Part shown: positions 48,992-61,500 of the stretch, piece after piece
Layout of the letters: every line of letters starts with the position of its first letter
How positions within the stretch are numbered: position 1 is the first letter of the stretch
Origin: Hybos culiciformis
Taxonomy: Eukaryota; Arthropoda; Insecta; Diptera; Hybotidae
Direction: 5' to 3'
DNA length: 64,000 nucleotides
Assembly (NCBI GenBank): GCA_964007475.1
Contig: OZ023273.1
Span: 133,893,308 to 133,957,307, forward strand
Notes under the pieces: generated by a model
Database searches by the model: none
What the model was told of the DNA's origin: nothing
Seen by the model: only the letters and a program-made list of their open reading frames with translations
Translations under genes and position numbers: made by a program

Positions 48992-49577
48992 TGTTACCGA
49001 AAAACTTTTTACTTTACATCACACTTTTTTCTACTAAACCCCTTTTAAAATAGAACCTTGAATTTTAACTTAAATAAAAAAACCGAATTTAAAATTGAAA
49101 AAGATGTTTATTATGCCAAGCCCGATATGATATTAAACTTAAGTTTATTTTCTTAAGGTTTAAAAGGGAATTTCAAATTACATTCCACAATTTTGATTTA
49201 GTAAATTAACCAATCAAAATTGGGAATGGGCGGGATCATTTTAAAATAATTATCAAAGTGCATAATTAACACTTTGATAATTATTTTAGAATTGTAACTT
49301 GAGTATCGTTTATTTTATTTTTCTTTATTAAAATAAACAAAAATGTTAAATTGACATTTTTGTTTATTTTAAAAAGAATTGAAATAAAATATTAGTTTTG
49401 AAATATACAAAAATGTTAAATTGACACTTTTGTATATTTCTAAACCGATAAACAATTTGCACGTTAAGTGCTGCTTTTTTATACAGTTGTTAATTATTAC
49501 AACTGTATAAAATGAAATTGTGGGAAAATGAATAAGGGAATAGGTAAGTATAAAAAGGTAAGTAAAAGGGCGCAACA
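48992..49577 (-). repeat. 5' LTR of the retrotransposon (promoter copy)
   Basis: Same 586-bp sequence as 36693-37278, shifted by 12,299 bp; I found no difference by reading. Being upstream of gag on the minus strand, it would supply the promoter. All hairpins of the 3' LTR recur here at +12,299. Confidence 0.95.
49475..49483 (-). promoter_or_regulatory. Candidate TATA box of the 5' LTR
   Basis: The minus strand reads TATAAAAAA at the foot of the outermost hairpin (stem ATACAGTTG). It is the best TATA-like word in the LTR, but AT-richness makes this weak. Confidence 0.35.
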
Positions 49578-49581
49578 ATCA

Positions 49582-51130
49582 CGTCACTAACTATCAATAT
49601 TTTTAGTTAAGAATGAATTATGCGCAAATGTTCATTGGATTTTGCATTCTAATTTAATCTTGTGTGTAGAAATGGTGTCACAATATTGACCTAAATGTCA
49701 TTTAACCTAATCGCATTATTGTCATTCAACCGAAGAATTCTAAGGTTGGCGAGCATTTTGATATTAAAAAAAAAAGTAAATTGATAATAAATTACAAAGA
49801 TTATGGCTGACAAAATTTTACCCTATCTAAAATAAATCAGAAAACTTTGATTAGTCTCGTTGATTATTTTTCTTCAATTTCATTTTCATCCGAAGTTAAA
49901 CAATTCTATATTTTCTTTCTATTCTTTTTTTGAATTTAGTGAATTTACTATTGCTATGTACATTATCATAGCGTAGTAAAGATTCACATATTTTGGTCAT
50001 TGTATAAAAGTTATGGTTCTCGATTTTATTTCTCTATTGTTTGAATAAATTAAATTGATAATGATCGCAATTTATTTCTTTAATAACATTTTCTGTGTAT
50101 TGATTGGAAAATCGAAAACATTGAAAATTTTTTAATCAAATAAAATTTTAAGGTTTTCATTGAACATATAGATGAAATGAAAAAGAAAAATTGATAACTT
50201 TTTTTTTGATATTTTTGTTTTAATTGAAGTTTATTCAAAGCAATCTTAAAAAATCTGTGTCGATAAAAATTTTTTTTTTTCTAATTATTTTTTCCTTTTA
50301 ATTAAATTGATGCTAACATATTTTTAAACTGTTGATGCTTTCTTTGTTGATCAATTCTATACTTTCTAAACGTCATTTGACTTGACTACGAGTATTTCGA
50401 CTTTATTATCCTTATTAGTGAAAATTCCTAATTCTTGAATATAGGTGAAATAAAAAAAGATATTAAATAGAAAATTTTTGATAGTGTTTCAACTTTAATA
50501 AATTCTGCAAACAAAAACATAAACTTTTAATGCTTTATTTAATTCAATAAAAATGTTTTTATTGAAAAACTTTAAATTTCACCATTTCGTTAGAATATTT
50601 ATTGAAGTTTCTACCACTTATTTCACATTTTTCTTATTAAAATATGAATTAAAAGTTATTCTCAGAAATGAATTATTATTTTTATTAAAAAAATAAAATG
50701 AAATAATAAAATGCAAATTTTTATTTGAACAAAAAGAAATTAATCAAAAAAGTTGAGCGAAATTTTTCGTTGACGTCTGTAAATTTCAATTCTTTATTTT
50801 CTTATTTTGACTTATTGAAAAATAAAAATATTTCAAGAATTATTTATAACAGTTTATTGAACATAAAATCAACGAGTAAATGTAAAATTTTGCAAGCCAA
50901 ATTGATATTCAAATATAATTTGTTTAGAAAAAGAAACAACCAGTTTCATATTAGTGGCACTTACATCAACTAGAGCTTTGACTCTAAATCTAGTTGACGT
51001 TCCAAAAATTATGTAATTATATTTCTAACGTGTGCAAAATGTAACAACTCTATATTGAATAACTAATTCATCATAAAAATTATACAATTCATATAATTTT
51101 ACATTTACATTTTATGTTTTGGTCATATAT
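49582..51130. other. AT-rich gene-free stretch
   Basis: No supported gene. A 9-bp perfect inverted repeat (TCAACTAGA / TCTAGTTGA) occurs near 50968-50998. Confidence 0.5.
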
Positions 51131-51247
51131 TTAACCACCAAAAATGATACTGAAACAAAATTATCAGAATTATTACTTTGCAAAGTATGTATAGTTATTC
51201 GAAATTATAACAATTATTAAATTCTGAATTAGATATAATTCAAAATA
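51131..51247 (+). repeat. 117-bp direct repeat, source copy
   Basis: Identical by eye to 52454-52570 (begins TTAACCACCAAAAATGATAC, ends ATAATTCAAAATA). This copy sits in unbroken sequence and is the likely donor. Confidence 0.9.
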
Positions 51248-52385
51248 TGTACAAATTTAGATAATGTCCTCAAGTACAGTTTTGGTCAAAATATAGTATA
51301 TATGTTTACTAATATTTTTTAATGTAATAAAACAAACTAATCTAAACTAAATAAGCAAAACAAAAATTAACATGAATTCATTAGAAATTGAAATCATAAT
51401 TCTGTGCTAGAAATCGTAAACTTATGCTGCAAGTCAGATCATTTGAAGAACATTTTGGAAAATTGTCCAATTGGAAAAAATATTCTAATATCGCCAACTA
51501 TAGCAAATATATCTCCTATAAAAACGGGTTTTTCATATTTAACGAAGTTTAATAATCGTTTCACACTTATACTGATTCTCATACTGAAAATTAATTTCAT
51601 TACAGTATTTATCGCTTTTTGGGTTTACATAAAATTATGATTGATTTTGGTTGGATACACGCAAACACAGGTTTCCATTCCATTAATGAAAATAAAATAT
51701 AATTAATTAAAAATTAGTAAATAAAATTGAATAATTTTAATTATTATATATGTAATATCAATATTAATCATTTTATTTTTGTAATCGATTTTTTGTTTTG
51801 ACGAATTGAAATTGATTTTAATAATTGTAAACAAAGCTGTACACAATGAATTTTTTTTGTTAAACTTTTGTCCTAAACTGTATCTTTAAATATTTTCATA
51901 TCTCATTTTATGTAGAATTTAATATGTATTAAGAATAATGTGTTAACCAAAAAAATTTCAAAATTATTTAATATAAATTCTTTATTGATTAATTAAGAAA
52001 TTCTTTACCAATGTATATGAATTTAAAAATTAATTTTAAACCCTCTTATGAAAATAAAATAAGTATTTTAGTAATTACTTCTAAATATTTAAATCATTAT
52101 ATCACATTATTACATATTTACATTTGAAAGAATTACATAATTTTTTTATAAAAAGGTATTATGAAAGCAGATATATAAGGTCAAGATGAAAACTTTTATT
52201 GCTTGAAGAGTAAAACGCATTAATGGCAATAATTAGTATAAAAATTTCAAAATTATTTAAATTTAATGAATATATATACGATATAGAAAAATCTGTATTC
52301 AATGTATTCAAAATTCAGCACTCAGGCGCTCCGAAGCCTCAACTTTATATTTTGTGTTCGGAGAAATCACCCAAATTTGCATCGA

Positions 52386-52632
52386 AAAATAACCGAACAT
52401 GAGAAAATAATGTAGTCTTAAAAAATTTCGCTATCGATATTTTCAAAAACTTTTTAACCACCAAAAATGATACTGAAACAAAATTATCAGAATTATTACT
52501 TTGCAAAGTATGTATAGTTATTCGAAATTATAACAATTATTAAATTCTGAATTAGATATAATTCAAAATAACCGAACATGAGAAAATAATGTAGTCTTAA
52601 AAAATTTCGCTATCGATATTTTCAAAAACTTT
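52386..52632 (+). repeat. Y-X-Y duplication: 117-bp insert flanked by 68-bp direct repeats
   Basis: A 68-bp block (starts AAAATAACCGAACATGAGAA) occurs at 52386-52453 and again at 52565-52632, sharing AAAATA with the insert end. Between them lies the 117-bp copy of 51131-51247. The joints show short microhomology (T run; AAAATA). This is what polymerase template switching or theta-mediated repair would leave, rather than a transposon. Confidence 0.85.
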
Positions 52633-54039
52633 GAAAATATAATAATATAAATAATTCATTGGATAAAAAGTTTTGAATGTGTTCACATTATACTATTATT
52701 ATATGGGTGGATAAAAATGAAAATTTTAACAAAACGATAAAGTTTTATTTTAATAAAAAAACCTTTAAAAAACAACTCTGATCCTCAATAAACTATTTGG
52801 TGACAAACTTATAGAATTCATAAAGAAACAGGCTTTCTTTAATACCCTTACGCGAAATCTTGGAAAAATTTCAAGTCACGTTTCACAAAATTAATTTATG
52901 CAAAAGAAAATAGCTAAAAAATTATCATGGACTAATCTTTTTTTTTTTCTTAATATTGTATACATATTATTTTGTAATAAAGTTTCATAAAAAAGAAATT
53001 AAATGAATGCAGGTGTATTGAATTCGTGATTTGGAAACAAAAATTCTCCATTAAGCTAATCACGTTAAATTTAATTAAAAATACAGTATATTTAAAGATA
53101 AAAAAAATCTAAAAGCCTAATTTGTGAGAAAAATCTTATTAAAATATAATTTGTAATTATTGTCGTTTAATATTTTTTGTTTTTATTAGAATTTATGCTA
53201 ACAACTATTACGTTATTATATTTCCTAAGACCATTTTTTGATGTATATAATCTAAATTTAACTTCATATATATTTCAACTAGAAATAACTTAGAATGTAT
53301 TTTTCATCAATTTTTCTACTTTTTTGCGAGCATTTTAATATATAATCAAATCTAACTATACACTTTAGACTGACTTTATTGAATTAAAATGATAATACTA
53401 CATAAATCCTCTATAAAGTCTCTGAACATTAACAAATGAACTTGAACTTATTTCAATGACAGCTACGATGCAAGAACTTTTTACAAATTAATTTTATTTA
53501 TAGTTTGATCTTATTATTAACATCACTGTAATTTTTTTTTTTTTAATTTTCAAATTTAAATTGATTTATTTTCAAACTGATATAATACAATTACATTATA
53601 GTTACTTATATTTAGAGTTTTAGTATCCTATGCTACTTTACTACTAAAAAATTAAGATCACTATAATTTAATTATTGAAAATTTTCCTTATGATCATATT
53701 TAAATAAATGGCATACTTAATGCTCCACAACTAACTAACATTATTTCAATTTCTATATTTCTTGATCTCAAAAACTTTTGTTGACAAATAATTTCTATTT
53801 ATTGCAGTAATTGTAACAAACAAAAAACTTTCCATAAATTTCTTCCACATTGTTTTTATAACAATTTATGTACAAATTTATTTTCATTTTCCTTTTTGAA
53901 GTTTATACTTCTTTAGCGGCGTTTGAAGAAATTTGGTAGAGGGTAAAAATCCATTTTCATATAGAATTTTTCTGAGAATCGTCATCATTTTTCTGAGAAT
54001 CGTCCGTCATCATTTTTCAAATATTAAAAAAAAAACAAA

Positions 54040-54075
54040 TCATAATTGGGTTCGAACCTGGCACCTTCAGACTTA
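54040..54075 (-). repeat. tRNA-like B-box, possible SINE remnant
   Basis: On the minus strand GTCTGAAGGTGCCAGGTTCG followed by AACCC resembles the 3' half of a tRNA: variable region, B-box GGTTCGAACC (54049-54058) and loop. The T stem does not close well and no convincing A-box was found, so this is not a tRNA gene. It directly adjoins the tandem array. Confidence 0.35.
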
Positions 54076-55364
54076 TTTTTTTATCAAAAAAATTATTTTC
54101 GATGAAATAAAGGTTAGTTGGCTTAAAATTTTGGGTAGTAGTAGAAGGAGTAGGGTCCACCCAGCCCAAAAAAAAATTTTTTTTTTGTTTTTAATTGTAA
54201 AAGTTACCTGTCGTTAAATGAACGTGGCCGGCATGAAAATTTTGGATCGGAGCAGGAGGCGAAAAAAAATTTTTTTTTTGTTTTTAATTGTAAAAGCTAC
54301 CTGTCGTTAAATGAACGTGGCCGGCATGAAAATTTTGGATCGGAGCAGGAGGCGAGGGGGTCTCCTACCCAAAAAAGACCAAAATTTTTTTTTTATCAAA
54401 AAAATTATTTTCGATGAAATAAAGGTTAGTTGGCTTAAAATTTTGGGTAGTAGAAGGAGGAGTAGGGTCGACCCGGCCCAAAAAAAAATTTTATTTTATT
54501 TTTTTAATTGTAAAAGTTACCTGTCGTTAAATGAACGTGGCCGGCATGAAAATTTTGGATCGGAGCAGGAGGCGAGTGGGTCTCCTACCCAAAAAAGACC
54601 AAAATTTTTTTTTTATCAAAAAAATTATTTTCGATGAAATAAAGGTTAGTTGGCTTAAAATTTTGGGTAGTAGTAGAAGGAGTAGGGTCCACCCGGCCCA
54701 AAAAAAAATTTTTTTTTTGTTTTTAATTGTAAAAGTTACCTGTCGTTAAATGAACGTGGCCGGCATGAAAATTTTGGATCGGAGCAGGAGGCGAGGGAGT
54801 CTCCTACCCAAAAAAGACCAAAATTTTTTTTATCAAAAAAATTATTTTCGATGAAATAAAGGTTCGTTGGCTTAAAATTTTGAGTAGTAGTAGAAGGAGT
54901 AGGGTCTACCCGGCCCAAAAAAAAATTTTATTTTATTTTTTTAATTGTAAAAGTTACCTGTCGTTAAATGAACGTGACCGGCATGAAAATTTTGGATCGG
55001 AGCAGGAGGCGAGGGGTCTCCTACCCAAAAAAGACCAAAATTTTTTTTTTATCAAAAAAATTATTTTCGATGAAATAAAGGTTAGTTGGCTTAAAATTTT
55101 GGGTATTAGTAGAAGGAGTAGGGTCCACCCGGCCCAAAAAAATTTTTATTTTATTTTTTTAATTATAAACGTTACCTGTCGTTAAATGAACGTGGCCGGC
55201 ATGAAAATTTTGGATCGGATCAGGAGGGGGAGGGGGTCTCCTACCCAAAAAAGACCAACATTTTTTTTTTATCAAAAAAATTATTTTCGATGAAATAAAG
55301 GTTAGTTGGCTTAAAATTTTGGGTAGTAGTAGAAGGAGTAGGGTCGACCCGGCCAAAAAAAAAA
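54074..55364. repeat. Tandem array, period about 219 bp, about six units
   Basis: Each unit contains ATCAAAAAAATTATTTTCGA, GGTTAGTTGGCTTAAAATTT, an AGTAGAAGGAGTAGGGTC block, a poly(A)/poly(T) junction, CCTGTCGTTAAATGAACGTG, GCCGGCATGAAAATTTTGG, and GGAGCAGGAGGCGAG. Landmarks recur at 54083, 54395, 54615, 54832, 55051 and 55271; the first interval is longer because a 93-bp part of the unit is repeated. Units differ by a few substitutions and A/T-run lengths. The + strand frames here (for example 54311-54637 and 54880-55185) only reflect repetition and are not genes. The GC-rich blocks contrast with the flanks. Confidence 0.9.
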
Positions 55365-55595
55365 CACACGAAGCAGTCATAGAACTGCCGACAGAAGTTT
55401 ATGCTTAAAGATTTAAAAACTATGAATATCAGTGGCTACAAATAATGGGCTGCTCAGTACAAAATGTAAATTAAAATAAAAATCAGTCCATCAGTCCAAA
55501 AGCAGTCCATTATTTGTAGCCACTGTTATTTCATAGTTTTTAAATCTTTAAGTATAAACTTCTGTCGGCAGTTCTATGACTGCTTCGTGTGTTTT
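55361..55595. mobile_element. 235-bp fold-back / palindromic MITE abutting the tandem array
   Basis: The left arm 55361-55454 and right arm 55501-55595 are near-perfect reverse complements (outer end ACACACGAAGCAGTCATAGA, inner end AATAATGGRCTGCT). The 46-bp loop contains repeated CAGTCCA words. No clear target duplication; both sides are A/T runs. It encodes nothing. It may be a MITE that landed in, or seeded, the end of the array. Confidence 0.8.
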
Positions 55596-58500
55596 TCTTT
55601 TTGTTTTCTTTTTTTTCATGAATTTAAAGCGAATCTAAAGTTGAAATGCACTTAAAATTTTCAGTAAGTAAAATCATGATAATTTTTTTTTAACAAAACT
55701 ATAAAAATAAAACAGAAAAAAAATAATAATAATAAGAAAACTTTTGTCCATTACATTAACATGTAAATGTAAAATTTTAAAAACATTATAAAAGAACTTT
55801 TGTTTTGCTTGTCAATGTACAACATTAAAATGTAATTTAAAATGTTTAGACATAATCCATAACGAAAAAGCATCCAAGTAGAGTTGCTTCTTCGGATAAA
55901 AATCAATATTATGTAAATAGAATTTATAACATAAAAACATTAAAATGTTAAAACTTTAAAAAAAAAGTTAGTAAAATATCCGTCTTTAAATCGAATTCAA
56001 CATAATATTCTTTATAAAAATGTACATTCAAGATACTTAAACTCTTAAGCTTAAAGCTTTTCCGTTCAAGTGCAAATAACTAAGTTAATATTTTGTAAAT
56101 ATTCTGTTCTTTTTTTTATTGTACAGAAGTATCTCTAACTTAAATTAATTGCGAATCAGACTTCCAAACTCAGAAAATTTCTATAAAGAACATCAACGTT
56201 AAACCAGAGAGAGCGGTCACAATACTGCGTATGTGTGTATTTTTGGTTTTTAAAACTTTCTTTGATAAAAATTTTGTAAAAATTCAAAGCGATTTTAACA
56301 ACTTTTAATATAAAATTATTTCATAGGAAAACAATCCATGTTTTTTTATATTTCTTTTCTTTAATCATACTGCCGTCACATCATCATTAAATTACGTTTT
56401 TTTTTCAATTGAAAAGTAAAGCCATAATGACGTTATTACAAATGGCTTTATTTCACTGTACTTTATTTTACATTTTAAAAATTCACAGAATCACAAAAAA
56501 TGTTGACATTGTAATTATAAAAACTTAATGAAAATAGAACGAAACTATATGTACGTATTTTCGTACCTGTGTATTTTCATACCTTCGGATTTTTATAACA
56601 ATATTTCAAAATAGAAACAAAAAAGAAGTATTTAAAAGCAGAAATTTTAACGCTTGAGTAAGCCTAACACAATTTTCGAGATTAAATGAAAATTTTTGTA
56701 AACTCCTCACCTTTATACAAAACACAATATCATAAAAATAACAAGAATTTTGATCTAATCCTACAGGAAAATTAAAGATTTATTATTTGTTTTCATGTCT
56801 ACATATTTATATATATTTTTTTTTGCCAATCAGTTCTGTTATTGATATTTTCAAGCTTTTCAAATTTTCCTTTCCAAATCCTTTTAACAAGAAATCGTTC
56901 AGTACACAATTTTTGTATAAATATTTTCATACCTAGAAACTGATATTAAGATTACAACAAAAATCCATTCATTGAATGTACAAAAAAAAAAAAATTATTA
57001 TAGGTGATACAGGTACATTGCTGATGATATTATTAGTGTTTTCAAACAATTGCACTATTTAAATATATCTGATAATCAGCTGCATAGTGTTTCATTACAA
57101 GTAAATCATCCATACAGTGGACTAGAGTATATTTACTATTATATAATTTTGTTAAATAATTTCCAATACTAAATAGATTAAGTGATGATTATAATTATTA
57201 TAGTGTTGATGTGCAAAGTACTTTTCAATTGATTGAAAAATTTTATGTGAACTAAAAACTATATAATTGTGTCAACGTTATTCAAACTTATTTATACTAT
57301 TGACGATATATTTATCACTATACAATTGAATATTTATGTTCAAACACTTTAATATATATGCTTCCAACTGTATTCAGTCTATTTTTCCACATTATATGTA
57401 CATGTATGAAGAATATGCTTATATGACGTTGTACTAAATATTGAAAGTTTTCAGCATATCGCCAACAACACAAAATTTGGAATATTTCCAAAAAAATTTT
57501 AGTTTTCTAAAAGAAAATTTTTCCTGCAAGAAATTTCAAATCAAATATATTTATCTTATCTTTAATATTTTCTTTTCACATTCAAAATTTGGATAATAAT
57601 TCAACTTTTAAATTAAAACATGCTTAAATTACTTAGAATTTAATTTAAATTTAATCTATGTACAACGGTCAACATCTTCGGCGCTAAATAAAAATAGAAG
57701 TGTAAGTAAATTATGTTTATTCTTTCGGGTAAACTGCTTGGCTTAGCAAATACTTCTTTAGTTTTTCGCACAAAGATATGAGTTTTTTTTGTTTATTCTC
57801 ATTCAAACAAATTTTTGTTTTATTTTGCTTTTTACAGCGTTAGAAATCAAGTTAGTATTTTCTGTGAATAATGGTAAATATCCCACTGAAGCTTTTAAAT
57901 CAATCAGCAATTGATTTATGTATTTTTTTTGCTTTATATATATTTTGTATCCAAAATTTTTCTAAACAAAAACCTCTTCGTGTTCCTGAAATAAAGGACC
58001 TTGACGTCAATGGTTTTAATACGTGTTTGGAATTGGAAATATCACGATGAGGAACAAAATTCCGCCAGTACGTTCATAACTTTCTCGACAAATGTAAATA
58101 AAAATTGAATGTGAGTTTTTGTATGAAACAAAAATATTTGATAAGAATCTAAGATTTTAGTTTTATTTAAGAGAAATTCTGTAGTGAATAGAAAACATAA
58201 TATTTTATGATACTATTTATGATACAACAAAAAAAAATGAATGGAAATAAAATCTTTCACAAAAACACTATAGTATATAACATATATAATTTTTTTCGTT
58301 TATGCTCATTTTTCATTATTGAAGGATATATTTATGTTTAGGTATAACATCCTGTTGATTTAGTACTTAGAGTAAGGTGTAAATTTTGAAATTTTTTAAT
58401 CCAAACAAAGTCAATTTTTTTTTATAGGTTTATTTATAGTTTTAAGTACAAAAAAATTGTGATTTATCGGAAAATTTATTACCTTTTTTTATTTTTGCTT

Positions 58501-61500
58501 AAATAATATTTCTGCATAACATAAAAAATTTCTAGATTTTAATCATTTGTATCTATATCAAGTAGCAGAATCATTTTAAATTGAAATGAAATATAAAAGA
58601 ATGTTATTTTAGAGCTCTTCCAGGTTTTGAATCATGCAAAATTATTTTATATGCTTAAAATCGCATGTGCTCTAACTGATCGCTCCTTCAATTGATTGAA
58701 AATAATCGCAGTTTCTATGTACCGACGAGGATAATAAATATTTATTTGAATTTATACGAACAATGTTTCGTTAATTTTTTGAATTTATCTTTTTTCTTTC
58801 GGAACAATTAGAGCTTTTAGAAAATTTTTGCAATTTTTCTGAAACACACTTCTTTTCAGAAAAAAAAATTAAATTTTCGAACCTCTTCACCGATCAGGCT
58901 ATACGAAAACAAAAATGTGAACGTGTAGAGAAAATCAATTCATCGCAAAGGTAATTGCCATATATAATACAGGCCACCTTGTGAAATCTTCGTTATGTAT
59001 TTAAAAAGTATATATGAACATAAATGTATGTACATATTATGTAAAGATATTTATTTTTATATTCCTATTACAAAAATCCTAATAGAAAAATTATTCAGCA
59101 AACAAAAAAAAGTTTTAGAAAGTTTCAGAAAGAATTTTAACATAAAAACTTTTTCTAAAGGAAAAGTCAAGAAAAATAATTTTCCTTCACAAAGTGCCTA
59201 ATCGAACATTGATCATATTGAAAAAAAAAATATTCTAACAATTCTAATTTTCTGTTTTTTTTTTAATTCGAAACTTTTTTTTTAAAAAAAACTTTTATCT
59301 TCAAAAATGTTCAAAATTGGTAGACCTATCATAATTATAAAAATTATAAAAAGTTAGAAGATGAAAATAAAAAAAAAAGAAAAGAAAATTGAATGAAGGA
59401 AGTAAAACTAACAAACTTTTTTTTAATGAAAATAACTTTCTGTTATCAATATTTGAATGCTACATTGACACTATCTGTAACAGTACTTGAAGCGACTTAT
59501 TTTTTTTTTGTCGATAATTTATCTGGGGCATGTCTTCCGAATTCATTTTAACAGAACAAAACATATAACTAATTAATGCTTAATGTCAATGGGCCTATTT
59601 ACAGTTTGTATTCTGTTCAACGCTGAGCGACAACAGTTTTTATTTTACACTATGTTTAGAAACTGTTGTCATTCATAAAAGGATGTAAAATGATTATATA
59701 TTCCAAAATAGGTTAAATAACAGACAATATACACTGTGGAATAAGCGGTAACAGTTCTTTTGAGGAAAATTAAGTCGGCGACTGTGTGCTATAACCTTTC
59801 AAAATTACATATTTCCATTGCTGAAGCAAATGGAGTTCACAGTTTTTTAAAACTATTTTTACTTCCTTCTGGTTTTCGAAAAGATTGATTTCAAAGTTTT
59901 GAAAGTATTTTAAAGTTTAAAATTTTTTGGTTTTAACTAATCATGAGCGCAAACTAATTTAATATCTCTGAATATTACTGAATATTACTGAAGCAGTTCA
60001 TTTGATAATTTAACATAATTTATAAATAATACATTATTCATTCGAAGTAAAATAAAATTTTCATAAAACACTATGTAAATTTCTGTTAAATATTTATTAA
60101 AAGGTAAACGATCATAAATTTTTATTGAATTATAAATTCTCTGATTACATTCACTTTATGAAAATTCCATCTAAAATGAATATAAAAGATAATATTTTCT
60201 TTTTGATTATTTTCATAGAAAAGATTTGATGAGAAATTTTCAGAAATTAATTAAATATTATTTTTGATACTTATCCTTTTTTAAAGTAATATAATTTGAA
60301 TATTTTAATTCAATTAAATTTTCTATTTCACTTTTCTATCATAAAGAAATAGAAGTTGATGTTTATGCGTCAGAAAATCTATTTCTGTAAATTTATGCGT
60401 CAGAAAATCTATTTCTGTAAATTTTATATTGATTAAAAAATCGATCAAAAAAGTCATTAAGAAAATACGAATCATATTAAACTTTAATTACATAATTATA
60501 CTGAAAGAACAGATAGCTGCGGCATCTATATTTTTTGCTATGTATAGTTGAAATCGTACTGGTGAATGACGCGAGGAACTTTAGCTTATAGTTTATTTGT
60601 TTTTATTTTTTGCGAGAAAAAAACAATAAAAATTAGAATTTTCGAGTAGCAAATTCATTTGCTGTATATTTTTGCACGAGCACGTACTACCAGAAAATGT
60701 AGCAATTTTAGTTATAACTTTATGGATGGTTCTTAATGTCTGACACATGCAAATTGAAGAAAAAGTACCAGGTTAATTCGACTCCTTGTCAGAATTTAAG
60801 ATACTTATTTAAATAATATTTATATGATATTACATGAAAAAGTGAAGAATAAGATAATAATTTTTCTCTCAAACTATATAAATTATTACCTTCTAAATAA
60901 AAAAAAGCTTAATAAAAGTTCAAATAAACGTTCTGTAAATTATGGACAAAAAGACTGAAATTTGTATTTGCTATTTTGTTGATTACTAGTGGTATTCCGA
61001 TAATTATATAAATTTACGAAAAGCTTAAAAAAAATATTATTTAATTAAAATAGAATTAATTTTCATCAAAAGACAGTTTATTACTAATCAAATTTTTTAA
61101 ATATTACTGAAAAAAAACATAAAAACAATTTAAGATTTTATTGTTAAAACCCGATAGTTTGGATTGAAATTAGCTGTATAAATTTGATATTACAAATTGT
61201 ACTTAAAATTGAAAGATGCGATTCACACTTTTAATGTTATTTTACCATTGAACAGAACTTTATGTAGGAAGTGAAAACATAATACATATTTTATTTTCTA
61301 ATAAATAAACGATGAAATATAAAAAAAAAAGAAAAAGTGTTTTTTTAAGCTTTCACATTTTTGTTTATTTATCGGATGAAAATGAAAATCACTAATTTTT
61401 TATATTTTACATATGTGCATGGATACATAGTTATATATGGATGGCAACAAGAGAAACAAATATTTACATAACACTGGATTCTGAAAAATACAAGGAGTTA

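Larger units (their letters stand above)
36693..49577 (-). mobile_element. Complete Ty3/gypsy LTR retrotransposon, mdg1/412-like, 12,885 bp, recent
   Basis: Read on the minus strand the order is: 5' LTR (48992-49577), primer-binding site, leader with two small frames, gag, pol (PR-RT-RNase H-IN), a 3.3 kb tail, polypurine tract and 3' LTR (36693-37278). A 4-bp target duplication ATCA is at 36689-36692 and 49578-49581. The LTRs start TG and end CA and appear identical at 586 bp each. With open gag and pol frames this argues for recent insertion. The tRNA-Arg primer and a Gag without zinc knuckle but with an Asn/Arg-rich end both point to the mdg1/412 group; the clade call is from memory. Unusual for that group are the length, the hairpin-rich non-coding parts, the small membrane-protein frames and the tail of several kilobases without env. 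Confidence 0.95.

Noticed and set aside
54049..54058. A tRNA gene around the GGTTCGAACC box
   Set aside because: No A-box, acceptor stem or closed T stem could be built around it.
54311..55185. Open frames of 72-108 codons repeated through the tandem array
   Set aside because: They repeat because the 219-bp unit repeats; each unit length shifts the frame and no protein family is recognisable.
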